DNA of 64,000 bases, taken from Acidobacteriota bacterium. GTDB lineage: Bacteria > Acidobacteriota > Terriglobia > Bryobacterales > Bryobacteraceae. Position numbers and translations under genes: made by a program. The stretch covers positions 1 through 64,000 of the forward strand of contig JANXXI010000092.1 in NCBI GenBank assembly GCA_025350695.1. The letters are read 5' to 3'. Below the pieces are notes generated by a model. That model was given only the letters and a program-made list of their open reading frames with translations, was not told the origin of the DNA and did not search any database. Shown here piece by piece: positions 8,008-15,658 of the stretch. The stretch's first letter is position 1, and each line of letters begins with the position of its first letter.

Positions 8008-9920
8008 GTCCTGGCCTTCACCTTTCCGATTCGGTGCTTGCGGGCGCGTCTAGCGCGGCGCGGCGGTCGGTTGACTACCTAGTTTCGAGGCAGCACGAAG
8101 AGGGTTACTGGTGGGGCTATCTAACTGCGGATTCGACACTGGAGAGCGACTACATTTTGATGCAGCTTTGGCTGCATGCTCCGGTTAGTGGCGTTTGGAA
8201 TCCTCCAACAAGGAACTTGGTGGATGCGGCTGCTAATTCGATTCTGGCGCGGCAGCTTCCCGACGGCGGTTTCAACATTTACCTGCTTGGGCCGGCGGAA
8301 ATCAGCGCTACTATCAAGGCTTATTTCGCGCTGAAGCTGGCGGGCATTCCGATGGATGATCCGCGCATGGCGAGGGCGAAAAACAAAATTCGCGAATTGG
8401 GCGGGATAGAGGCCGGCAATAGTTACGTCAAGATCAATTTGAGTCTGTTCAACCTTTTCCCACGGGAGCATACGCCTTCTGTTCCGCCTGAAATGTTTTT
8501 GTTGGGGAACTTCATCTATCAGATGTCTTCGTGGACGCGGGCGATTGTGTTGCCTCTGGCTGTGGTCCATGCGATGAATCCATCGCGGCCAGTGCCTGCG
8601 GGATTCAATCTGCAAGAGCTTTTTGTTGGGACGGACCCTGGTTTGTCGCGCACGGCGAAGCAAAGTTCGACGCGCTCGTTTTTTCTTTTCGCCGATAAAG
8701 TTTTAAAGCTTTGGGAACGCTATGGTAGCTCGAAGGTGCGGCAGCATGCCATCCGGAAAATCGAGAAGTGGGTGGTGGAACGCACTCATTACTCCGACGG
8801 GTTGGCGGCGATTTATCCTTCCATGCAGTATGCGGTGATGATGCTGGATCTGCTTGGCTACGGACCAACGCATCCGGATCGCATTGAGGCGGAGAAACAG
8901 TTCGAAGCTTTAATGGTGAATGAAAAGGGCCAGTTTTTCTTTCAGCCTTGTTATTCAGTAGTGTGGGATACGGCGATTGCGGCCTTTGCGTTGGGTGAAT
9001 CGGGAATGGCTCCGAAGCAAGCGCTGGCGCGGTGCTCCGATTGGTTGTTGACTAAGGAAGTACGACGTAAAGGCGATTGGAGCGTGAAGCGCCCGAAGAC
9101 GGAGCCGAGCGGCTGGTATTTCGAGTTCGCCAACGAATTTTATCCCGACATTGACGATACAGCGATGGTGCTTCTCGCGCTGAAGAAATCGGAAGGATCG
9201 AATTCCTCCGCGCAGCAGGCGGCTGTTCGACGTGCGCTGGCGTGGATCTTAGACATGCAGGGATCGGATGGCGGTTGGGCGGCTTTCGACGTCGATAATA
9301 ATTGGGAATTTTTGAGCGAAGTGCCTTTCGCCGATCATAACGCGATGCTGGATCCGTCGTGCCCTGATATAACGGGACGCGTGATTGAGGCTTTGGTCGC
9401 GCAGGGAGTGAGCCCGTCGCACGCGGCGATCAGGCGCGGCTGCGAGTATTTGGTTAAGACGCAAGAAGCGGAGGGCAGCTGGTACGGGCGTTGGGGCGTG
9501 GCTTATATCTACGGCACATTCCTTGCGCTTCGCGGATTGCAGGCGGCAGGGGAAAGTGACCGGGAAGCGCATGTACTGCGTGGCGGCGAATGGCTTCGCG
9601 CGGCGCAAAACGCTGATGGCGGCTGGGGTGAGAGTTGCGCCAGTTACGAGAACAACCGTTTTGTGGCTGGACCCAGCACTGCCTCTCAAACGGCATGGGC
9701 GGTGTTGGGGTTAATTGCCGGCGGTGACGTGACCTCGGAAAGCTTGATGCGCGGGGTTGAGTTTCTAACAAGAACGCAGCGCGCGGATGGCGGTTGGGAT
9801 GAGGATCAGACGACGGGGACGGGATTCCCAAAGGTTTTTTATTTGAGCTACCACATGTATCGGGATTCGTTTCCTCTGCTGGCGCTATCCGAGTTTACTA
9901 AGTCGCAGAGAGAACGGTAG
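8004..9920 (+). CDS. shc: Squalene-hopene cyclase
   Basis: A 638-residue class II triterpene cyclase that folds squalene into hopene or diplopterol at the inner membrane. The catalytic acid motif is present as DIDDTA at 382-387. QW-type repeats are spread through the chain ('QLPDGGFNIY', 'DGGWAAFDVDNNW', 'EAEGSWYGRWG', 'NADGGWGES', 'ADGGWDEDQ'), together with 'GTGFPKVFYL' near the C terminus. Length is normal for the family. It is coupled to ispH by a 4-nt overlap and followed 11 nt later by hpnA. Confidence 0.97.
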   Translation: MSPGLHLSDSVLAGASSAARRSVDYLVSRQHEEGYWWGYLTADSTLESDYILMQLWLHAPVSGVWNPPTRNLVDAAANSILARQLPDGGFNIYLLGPAEISATIKAYFALKLAGIPMDDPRMARAKNKIRELGGIEAGNSYVKINLSLFNLFPREHTPSVPPEMFLLGNFIYQMSSWTRAIVLPLAVVHAMNPSRPVPAGFNLQELFVGTDPGLSRTAKQSSTRSFFLFADKVLKLWERYGSSKVRQHAIRKIEKWVVERTHYSDGLAAIYPSMQYAVMMLDLLGYGPTHPDRIEAEKQFEALMVNEKGQFFFQPCYSVVWDTAIAAFALGESGMAPKQALARCSDWLLTKEVRRKGDWSVKRPKTEPSGWYFEFANEFYPDIDDTAMVLLALKKSEGSNSSAQQAAVRRALAWILDMQGSDGGWAAFDVDNNWEFLSEVPFADHNAMLDPSCPDITGRVIEALVAQGVSPSHAAIRRGCEYLVKTQEAEGSWYGRWGVAYIYGTFLALRGLQAAGESDREAHVLRGGEWLRAAQNADGGWGESCASYENNRFVAGPSTASQTAWAVLGLIAGGDVTSESLMRGVEFLTRTQRADGGWDEDQTTGTGFPKVFYLSYHMYRDSFPLLALSEFTKSQRER

Positions 9921-9931
9921 GTCACCCCGGA

Positions 9932-10906
9932 GTGAAGCCTGTTCTGGTGACTGGAGCGTCGGGTTTTGTGGGCTGGCATGTGGCCAGGTTGTTGACGGAA
10001 AAAGGCTGGCGAGTTCGGGCTCTTGTGAGGCCAGCGAGTCAGTTGCGCGAATTGGATGTGGAGCGTCTTGACGGTGATCTTCGGGATGCCGGATCGCTTG
10101 AGCGGGCGACGGCCGGTTGTGGAGCGGTGTTTCACGTGGCTGCCGATTACCGGCTTTGGACGAAACATCCGGACGAGATGTATCGTTCTAATGTTGAAGG
10201 GACGAGGAATCTGCTGACAGCGGCGCGCCGTAATGGTGTAGAGCGGGTGGTGTATACGTCGACTGTTGGTTGTATCGGGTTCGAGCACGGCAAGTTGGCG
10301 AACGAAGATTCGCCGGTGAATTTGGATCAGATGGCGGGACACTATAAACGTTCGAAGTTTTTGGCTGAGGCGGAAGCGCTGCAGTTTACGCGCGAAGGGT
10401 TTCCGGTGGTGATTGTGAATCCGACGGCTCCGGTTGGAGATCATGATTTCAAGCCGACGCCGACTGGGAAGACGATTGTGGATTTCCTGCGAGGCGAGAT
10501 GCCCGCGTATCTGGACACTGGTTTGAATTTGGTGGATGTGCGGAGCGTGGCTGCAGGGCATCTGTTGGCATTTGAAAAAGGTGAGGCCGGGGAGCGGTAT
10601 GTTTTGGGTTGCGAAAATCTGACTCTGCAGCAGATTCTGGAAAGGATTGGCGCGCAGAGTAACCGCAAGGCTCCGACAATCCAGATTCCTTACGCAGTGG
10701 CCTACCTGGCGGCGCTGGCAAGTACGGGTTGGGCGGAGTTGAGCGGCAAGGAGCCCAGAGTTCCGCTTGAAGCCGTGAAGATGGCTGGGAAGAAAATGTG
10801 GGTTTCGTGCGATAAAGCCAAACGGGAATTGGGATACGAGCCAACCAGTGTGGATGCGGCATTGAAGCGCGCCGTGGATTGGTTTCAAGGGAACGGGTAC
10901 TGTTGA
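9932..10906 (+). CDS. hpnA: Hopanoid-associated sugar epimerase HpnA
   Basis: A 324-residue extended SDR protein with the NAD-binding motif 'VTGASGFVGWHVA' at the N terminus and YKRSK (YxxxK) in the active site. HpnA genes regularly accompany shc and are predicted to act in hopanoid side-chain chemistry, but their exact reaction is not settled. The start is GTG at 9932 with GGAG immediately before it; 'MKPVLVTGASG' gives the normal N terminus. Its stop overlaps the next gene's TTG start within TTGA. Confidence 0.9.
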   Translation: MKPVLVTGASGFVGWHVARLLTEKGWRVRALVRPASQLRELDVERLDGDLRDAGSLERATAGCGAVFHVAADYRLWTKHPDEMYRSNVEGTRNLLTAARRNGVERVVYTSTVGCIGFEHGKLANEDSPVNLDQMAGHYKRSKFLAEAEALQFTREGFPVVIVNPTAPVGDHDFKPTPTGKTIVDFLRGEMPAYLDTGLNLVDVRSVAAGHLLAFEKGEAGERYVLGCENLTLQQILERIGAQSNRKAPTIQIPYAVAYLAALASTGWAELSGKEPRVPLEAVKMAGKKMWVSCDKAKRELGYEPTSVDAALKRAVDWFQGNGYC

Positions 10907-11601
10907 CCATCCTAGCCGTGGCTGCGGAGAAGATGGAGTTTGATGGGCTATTACGACACGTGACCGAGAGGCGCGATGAAGTTTGGCCGACGCAGTTTGG
11001 TTGTACTGGAGTGATTGGCGGGAATCGTTGGTTGATGACGTCGAATGGGCCAGGGCCGAAATTGGCTGGTGAGGCCGTTACGGCTGGGCTATCGGCTGGG
11101 GAACGGGTTGATTTGTTGCTCAGTATTGGGTGGTGCGGCGCCTTGCATCCGCATTTTTCTGTTGGCGATGTGTTCACTGCGAGCGTCGTTTTCGCTGGGC
11201 AAAGGGAGTTTCAAACGAAAGTTCCACGGTGCGCGCGGCCGTTCCTGATTGGACGGTTAATTTCTCAGGATCGCTTCATCGCATCAGCGGCTGAGAAAAA
11301 TGAATTGCATGTTTTAGGAGCTCAGGCTGTGGAGATGGAAGCGGCCGCGGTTGCGTTGGCCGCCGAAGATCGTGGACTGCCTTTCAGCTGTGTTCGGGTG
11401 GTTAGCGACACGGCCATGGAGGATTTTCCGATCGACTTCAACCGTTTTCGGGATACGAACGGGCGTTTCGATAGAAAGAAGATAGCGTTGCGAGGATTAT
11501 TGTCACCTTTGCGAGGGTTACCGAATCTAATACGCATGGGTCAAAGAGGACGCATGACGTCCAGAATTTTAGGGGATTTTCTTGCCGATTGCCAATTCTA
11601 G
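10903..11601 (+). CDS. hpnG: Hopanoid-associated nucleosidase/phosphorylase HpnG
   Basis: A 232-residue member of the nucleoside phosphorylase fold. 'VEMEAAAVALAAEDRGLPFSC' and 'RVVSDTAMEDFP' match the ribose/base-binding signature of the HpnG group. HpnG removes adenine from adenosylhopane to give ribosylhopane or formylhopane. Its usual partner HpnH (radical-SAM adenosylhopane synthase) is not in this window. TTG at 10903 is chosen because it overlaps the hpnA stop by 4 nt with AAGGGA upstream; a TTG at 10879 would overlap by 28 nt. Confidence 0.85.
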   Translation: MTILAVAAEKMEFDGLLRHVTERRDEVWPTQFGCTGVIGGNRWLMTSNGPGPKLAGEAVTAGLSAGERVDLLLSIGWCGALHPHFSVGDVFTASVVFAGQREFQTKVPRCARPFLIGRLISQDRFIASAAEKNELHVLGAQAVEMEAAAVALAAEDRGLPFSCVRVVSDTAMEDFPIDFNRFRDTNGRFDRKKIALRGLLSPLRGLPNLIRMGQRGRMTSRILGDFLADCQF

Positions 11602-11614
11602 TGCCGTACCGCCG

Positions 11615-12706
11615 ATGATGCGGGCGGCTGTTTACCGCGGCGACCAACAGGTTCTGGTGGAAGAACTCCCAACGCCTGAATTGGGAGCCGGCGAGATTTT
11701 GGTAAAGGTTGAGTCATGTGGGATCTGCCATACGGATCTCAAAAAAATCGAATACGGGTTGTTGGCTCCTCCACGTATTTATGGGCACGAGACGGCGGGT
11801 ATTGTGGCTGCCGTTGGTTCAGGCGTCACGAAATACAAAGTTGGCGATGGGGTGATTGCCTTCCACCACATTCCTTGCAAGAAATGTTTTTATTGTCAAC
11901 GAAATCTTTATGCCCAATGCCCCGTCTACAAAAGGGTTGGCATTACCGCGGGGTTTGAACCAGCGGGCGGAGGATTCGCCCAGTATATCCGTGTGATGGA
12001 TTGGATTGTAGAGAGCGGAGTGGAAAAGATTCCAGACGGCGTCAGTTTCGATACGGCTTGTTTTGTGGAGCCGGTGAACACGTGCTTGAAGGCGATTAGC
12101 TTGGCGGACCCGCGGAAAGACGACACGGCTGTGGTGATTGGACAGGGGCCGATCGGCATGCTGTTCACCATGATCCTGAAACACAAGGGCATCCGAACGG
12201 TGGCGACGGACACGATGGAGTCGCGCCGGAAGCTGGCCGTTCGGTTCGGAGCAGAGCAGTGCTGGGACCCCATAACGACGAACATAGAGGAATTCACAAA
12301 AAAAATTACTGAGGGACGCGGGGCTGATTTGGTGTTTGTAGCCACCTCCGCTCCGGGTGTGGTGGAGCAGGCAGTGGCGTGTTCCAGGCCCGGAGCGAAG
12401 ATTTGTCTTTTCGCCCAAACTTCCCATAAAGAGCGCATTGAAGTGTCTGGAGCCGATATTTGTGTCGGGGAACGACTTTTGTTTGGAGCCTATAGCGCGT
12501 CAGTGGACTTGCAAAAAGAGTCCGTAGACCTTGTTTTTAGTGGGGCAATCCCGGTTGGGGAACTCGTTAGCCACCGTGTTCCGCTTGGTTCGATCATGAA
12601 AGGATTCAATATGGCATTGCATCCTGGCTCCAAATCCTTGAAAATTGTAGTTTGTCCACAAATGTCCAGTACAGAGGTTCTAGAACCGAGTAGTACTAGT
12701 GTGTAA
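11615..12706 (+). CDS. Zinc-dependent MDR alcohol dehydrogenase, first of two in the hopanoid operon
   Basis: A 363-residue medium-chain dehydrogenase. Catalytic zinc ligands are visible in 'CGICHTD' and 'YGHETAG', structural zinc in CKKCFYCQRNLYAQC (C-x2-C-x2-C-x7-C), and a nucleotide fold at 'VVIGQGPIGMLF'. It resembles the sorbitol/threonine dehydrogenase branch. Two ATGs at 11615 and 11618 follow the hpnG stop by 13 nt; neither has a clear Shine-Dalgarno. Its position between hpnG and hpnC, next to a second MDR gene, suggests oxidation or reduction of an isoprenoid or hopanoid intermediate. The substrate cannot be deduced. Confidence 0.85.
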   Translation: MMRAAVYRGDQQVLVEELPTPELGAGEILVKVESCGICHTDLKKIEYGLLAPPRIYGHETAGIVAAVGSGVTKYKVGDGVIAFHHIPCKKCFYCQRNLYAQCPVYKRVGITAGFEPAGGGFAQYIRVMDWIVESGVEKIPDGVSFDTACFVEPVNTCLKAISLADPRKDDTAVVIGQGPIGMLFTMILKHKGIRTVATDTMESRRKLAVRFGAEQCWDPITTNIEEFTKKITEGRGADLVFVATSAPGVVEQAVACSRPGAKICLFAQTSHKERIEVSGADICVGERLLFGAYSASVDLQKESVDLVFSGAIPVGELVSHRVPLGSIMKGFNMALHPGSKSLKIVVCPQMSSTEVLEPSSTSV

Positions 12707-12757
12707 AGAAGGCGTACGAACAATAAGCATGCTGTTACTAGCAGGTGATGCACAGTG

Positions 12758-13798
12758 ATGAAGGAAATGAAGGCCGCCGTCCTTTACGGTAAGGAACAGG
12801 TCCGTGTCGAAACTGTTCCACTGCCTGCCATGGGCCCAGAAGATATCCTTGTGCGGGTTAAGGCTGCCCTGACATGTGGCACTGACGTAAAAGTATTTCG
12901 TCGGGGTTACCATGCCAGGATGATTGTGCCTCCCGCCCTTTTTGGTCATGAACTGGCTGGGGATATTGTGTCCGTGGGTCCGGCAGTCACAAAATTTAAG
13001 GTTGGCCAACGAGTGGTGGCCGCCAATTCGGCTCCGTGCGGGCATTGCTTTTATTGCCGCAGGAACCTGGAAAACCTTTGCGAAGATTTATTGTTCAACA
13101 ACGGAGCCTATGCGGAGTTTATTCGCATTCCCGGCCGGATCGTAAATAAGAACCTGTACGAGATTCCGGCTCACCTAACTTATCAGGATGCGGCGCTTGT
13201 GGAACCGCTGGCGTGTGTGATTCGCGGGCTGGATGAAACGAATGTGCGTCCGGGTGATAACATCGCTGTGATTGGACTGGGACCAATTGGGTTGATGTTT
13301 GTCCGCTTGGCGAAGGCTGTTTACGGGGCGAGGGTAATCGCTATTGGCCGCCGGCAGACGCAGTTGGATCGAGCGATGAAGATGGGCGCGGCTGAAGCAA
13401 TTTCGACGGCTGATACGACTGACATCGTGGGGGCGGTAAGAGCGCTTACTGATGGACGAGGTGTGGACGTTTCGATTGAAGCGGTGGGCAAACCGGATAC
13501 CTGGGATCAAGCGGTGCATATGTTGCGCCGCGGAGGAACGGTGAACTTTTTCGGAGGATGTCCAAACGATAGCCGGGTGGACCTGGAAACAAACTTGCTG
13601 CATTATAGCGAAATTACCTGCAAGGCGAGCTTCCACCATACGCCGCATCATATCCGCAAGGCGCTGGATGCGGTAAGCCGGGGACATATTACGGCTCGCG
13701 ATTTTGTGAATCGTGAAGAGCCATTGACGAACTTGCTTGAAGTGATGAAGTACCTCATGAGCCACAACGGGCACATGAAGACTGCCATCATTCCTTAG
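12758..13798 (+). CDS. Zinc-dependent MDR alcohol dehydrogenase, second of two in the hopanoid operon
   Basis: A 346-residue paralogue of the preceding gene, with 'TCGTDVK' and 'FGHELAG' zinc ligands, structural zinc motif CGHCFYCRRNLENLC and dinucleotide motif 'VIGLGPIGLMF'. It differs enough from its neighbour that the two are unlikely to be a recent duplication. ATG 12758 follows an in-frame GTG at 12755. It sits 51 nt after the first dehydrogenase and 4 nt before the hpnC GTG, so it is probably co-transcribed with squalene synthesis. The reaction is unknown. Confidence 0.85.
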   Translation: MKEMKAAVLYGKEQVRVETVPLPAMGPEDILVRVKAALTCGTDVKVFRRGYHARMIVPPALFGHELAGDIVSVGPAVTKFKVGQRVVAANSAPCGHCFYCRRNLENLCEDLLFNNGAYAEFIRIPGRIVNKNLYEIPAHLTYQDAALVEPLACVIRGLDETNVRPGDNIAVIGLGPIGLMFVRLAKAVYGARVIAIGRRQTQLDRAMKMGAAEAISTADTTDIVGAVRALTDGRGVDVSIEAVGKPDTWDQAVHMLRRGGTVNFFGGCPNDSRVDLETNLLHYSEITCKASFHHTPHHIRKALDAVSRGHITARDFVNREEPLTNLLEVMKYLMSHNGHMKTAIIP

Positions 13799-13802
13799 TA
13801 CA

Positions 13803-14714
13803 GTGCTGGAGCCGAAGGATTTCATTCGTGATGGGCAGGCCATGGGCCGAGGTTGGACGCTTCAGGAATCCTTGGCCTACACGCGTTGGCTTGCCACTCA
13901 TCATTACGAAAATTTTCATGTAGTTAGTGTGCTCCTGCCGAAACGGTTGCATCAGGATTTTTATAACGTCTATTCCTTTTGCCGGTGGGCGGATGATTTG
14001 GGCGATGAGATTCCCGATACCGCCGAGGCGTTGCGCTTACTGAAATGGTGGCGCGGCGAAGTGGACGCGATGTGCTCCGGCGTAAAAAAGCATCCAGTGT
14101 TTGTGGCACTGGAGCCGACTATGCGCCGTCACGACCTTGATCCGGTATTGTTTCACGACTTGATCACAGCCTTCGAACGGGATCAGACTGTGACGAGGTA
14201 TCAGAATTGGGACGAAGTGCTGGACTACTGCAAGTACTCGGCAAATCCTGTGGGGCGGCTGGTGTTGGGACTGTGTGGGTATCAGGGCACAGAGCGGCGA
14301 CTGCTTTCTGATGCGACCTGCACAGCGCTGCAACTTGCCAATTTCTGGCAGGATGTTACGGTGGATTTGAAGAAGGACCGTATCTACATCCCGCTTGAAG
14401 TTATGGCGAAGCATGGCTATAGGGAAGAGGAATTATTTCAACTCAGATTCGACGGTCGTTTTCGTTTGGTGATGCAAGAAATAGTGGGCGTGGCGCGCGG
14501 GCTGTTTGAGCAGGGCCTTCCGCTGACCCGTATGGTGGACCGGCGATTGTCGATCGATTTGACGCTATTCAGCCGTGGCGGCATGTTTATCTTAGATAAG
14601 ATTGAGCGGCAGGACTTCAATGTGTTAGCGGCTCGGCCAAAGATCAGCAAGACGGAACGGGTCGGGATATTGCTTAAGTCTTTGGCTGAAGTTGCCTTTC
14701 AAAGTGCGGCATGA
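13803..14714 (+). CDS. hpnC: Hydroxysqualene synthase HpnC
   Basis: A 303-residue trans-isoprenyl (squalene/phytoene synthase) family protein. The HpnC hallmark 'HHYENFHVVSVLLP' is present, with 'YSFCRWADDLGDE' as the first Asp-rich motif and 'NFWQDVTVDLKKDR' as the second. HpnC converts presqualene diphosphate to hydroxysqualene. The start is GTG at 13803, 4 nt after the dehydrogenase stop. Its stop overlaps the hpnD start by 4 nt (ATGA), matching the sequential use of the two enzymes. Confidence 0.93.
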   Translation: MLEPKDFIRDGQAMGRGWTLQESLAYTRWLATHHYENFHVVSVLLPKRLHQDFYNVYSFCRWADDLGDEIPDTAEALRLLKWWRGEVDAMCSGVKKHPVFVALEPTMRRHDLDPVLFHDLITAFERDQTVTRYQNWDEVLDYCKYSANPVGRLVLGLCGYQGTERRLLSDATCTALQLANFWQDVTVDLKKDRIYIPLEVMAKHGYREEELFQLRFDGRFRLVMQEIVGVARGLFEQGLPLTRMVDRRLSIDLTLFSRGGMFILDKIERQDFNVLAARPKISKTERVGILLKSLAEVAFQSAA

Positions 14715-15553
14715 CGAGTCTGGACGCGTCGTATGCTTATTGCCGGCAAGTTGCTCGCAGCCGCGCTAAGAATTTTTACTACTCCTTTTTATTACTTCAG
14801 AAACCGCAGCGTGACGCGATGTGCGCCATTTATGCGTTCATGCGCTATTGCGATGACCTAAGCGATGATGTCGCGGGCGGGTCGACCTTTGAGACGATGG
14901 AGAGGTGGCGTGGGGACATGGTGGCGGCCTTGGCGGGACAGTGTGAGGGTCACGTGGTTTGGCCGGGTTTTCGCGATGCGGTTGAACGCTACCGGATTCC
15001 GCACGAATACTTCCACCACATGATCGATGGCGTTTCAAGCGATTTGGTTCCGCGCAAAGTTCAGACATTCGACGAGCTATACCACTACTGCTACCAAGTG
15101 GCGTCGGTGGTGGGGATGACAATCGTCCACATTTTCGGTTTCGAGGACCCAAAGGCACTTGTGTTGGCTGAAAAATGTGGCGTGGCTTTTCAGCTGACCA
15201 ACATTATTAGGGACGTTCGGGAAGATTGGGAACTGGGCCGGCGTTATATTCCGGCTGAGGATCTGGCGCGGTTTGGGGCCGATCCGCTCAATTTTGAAAT
15301 GAGGGACGGATGGTTCCGGACATTGGCTTTTGAAGGGATGCGGGCGCGAACCTATTACGACGAATCGCGGCCGTTGATCCGCATGGTTCACCCACGCAGC
15401 CGGCGATCCTTATGGGCGTTGATCGAGATCTACTCAAGCCTGTTGAAACGTATCGAAACCTTCGGCTTTAATGTATTTCAGATGCGCATCCGGTTGACCA
15501 TGCCAGAAAAACTGATGATTCTGGGGCGGTCCTTTTTTCAAGTATTGTCGTAA
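14711..15553 (+). CDS. hpnD: Presqualene diphosphate synthase HpnD
   Basis: A 280-residue squalene/phytoene synthase family protein that condenses two farnesyl diphosphates to presqualene diphosphate. Both Asp-rich motifs are present: 'YCDDLSDD' near residue 46 and 'NIIRDVREDWELGRRYIP' near residue 161. Gene order in hpnCDE clusters would put the flavoprotein HpnE next, but the reading direction instead continues into a TonB-receptor promoter, and no amine-oxidase-like FAD protein occurs in the window. Confidence 0.94.
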   Translation: MTSLDASYAYCRQVARSRAKNFYYSFLLLQKPQRDAMCAIYAFMRYCDDLSDDVAGGSTFETMERWRGDMVAALAGQCEGHVVWPGFRDAVERYRIPHEYFHHMIDGVSSDLVPRKVQTFDELYHYCYQVASVVGMTIVHIFGFEDPKALVLAEKCGVAFQLTNIIRDVREDWELGRRYIPAEDLARFGADPLNFEMRDGWFRTLAFEGMRARTYYDESRPLIRMVHPRSRRSLWALIEIYSSLLKRIETFGFNVFQMRIRLTMPEKLMILGRSFFQVLS

Positions 15554-15620
15554 ACCGATCCGTCCGTTCGCCGATTTATAGGACCCGCTCACCGGCTATT
15601 CGGGCCCGTTGATGAGAATC

Positions 15621-15649
15621 TTGTGGGCAGTACTAGTTCTATTTACAAT
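15621..15649 (+). promoter_or_regulatory. Sigma-70-type promoter of the TonB-dependent receptor
   Basis: TTGTGG (15621-15626) and TACAAT (15644-15649) are separated by exactly 17 bp and lie just before the receptor ATG at 15659. The predicted transcription start is only a few bases before the ATG, so the leader is very short. The 105-bp gap after hpnD supports an independent transcription unit. Confidence 0.55.
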
Positions 15650-15658
15650 ACTGATAGG

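Noticed and set aside
9848-10888. 346-codon minus-strand frame opposite hpnA, and similar frames opposite the 5'-nucleotidase (1213-2001)
   Set aside because: Both lie wholly antisense to genes with clear family motifs; their translations are Arg/His-rich and without domains.
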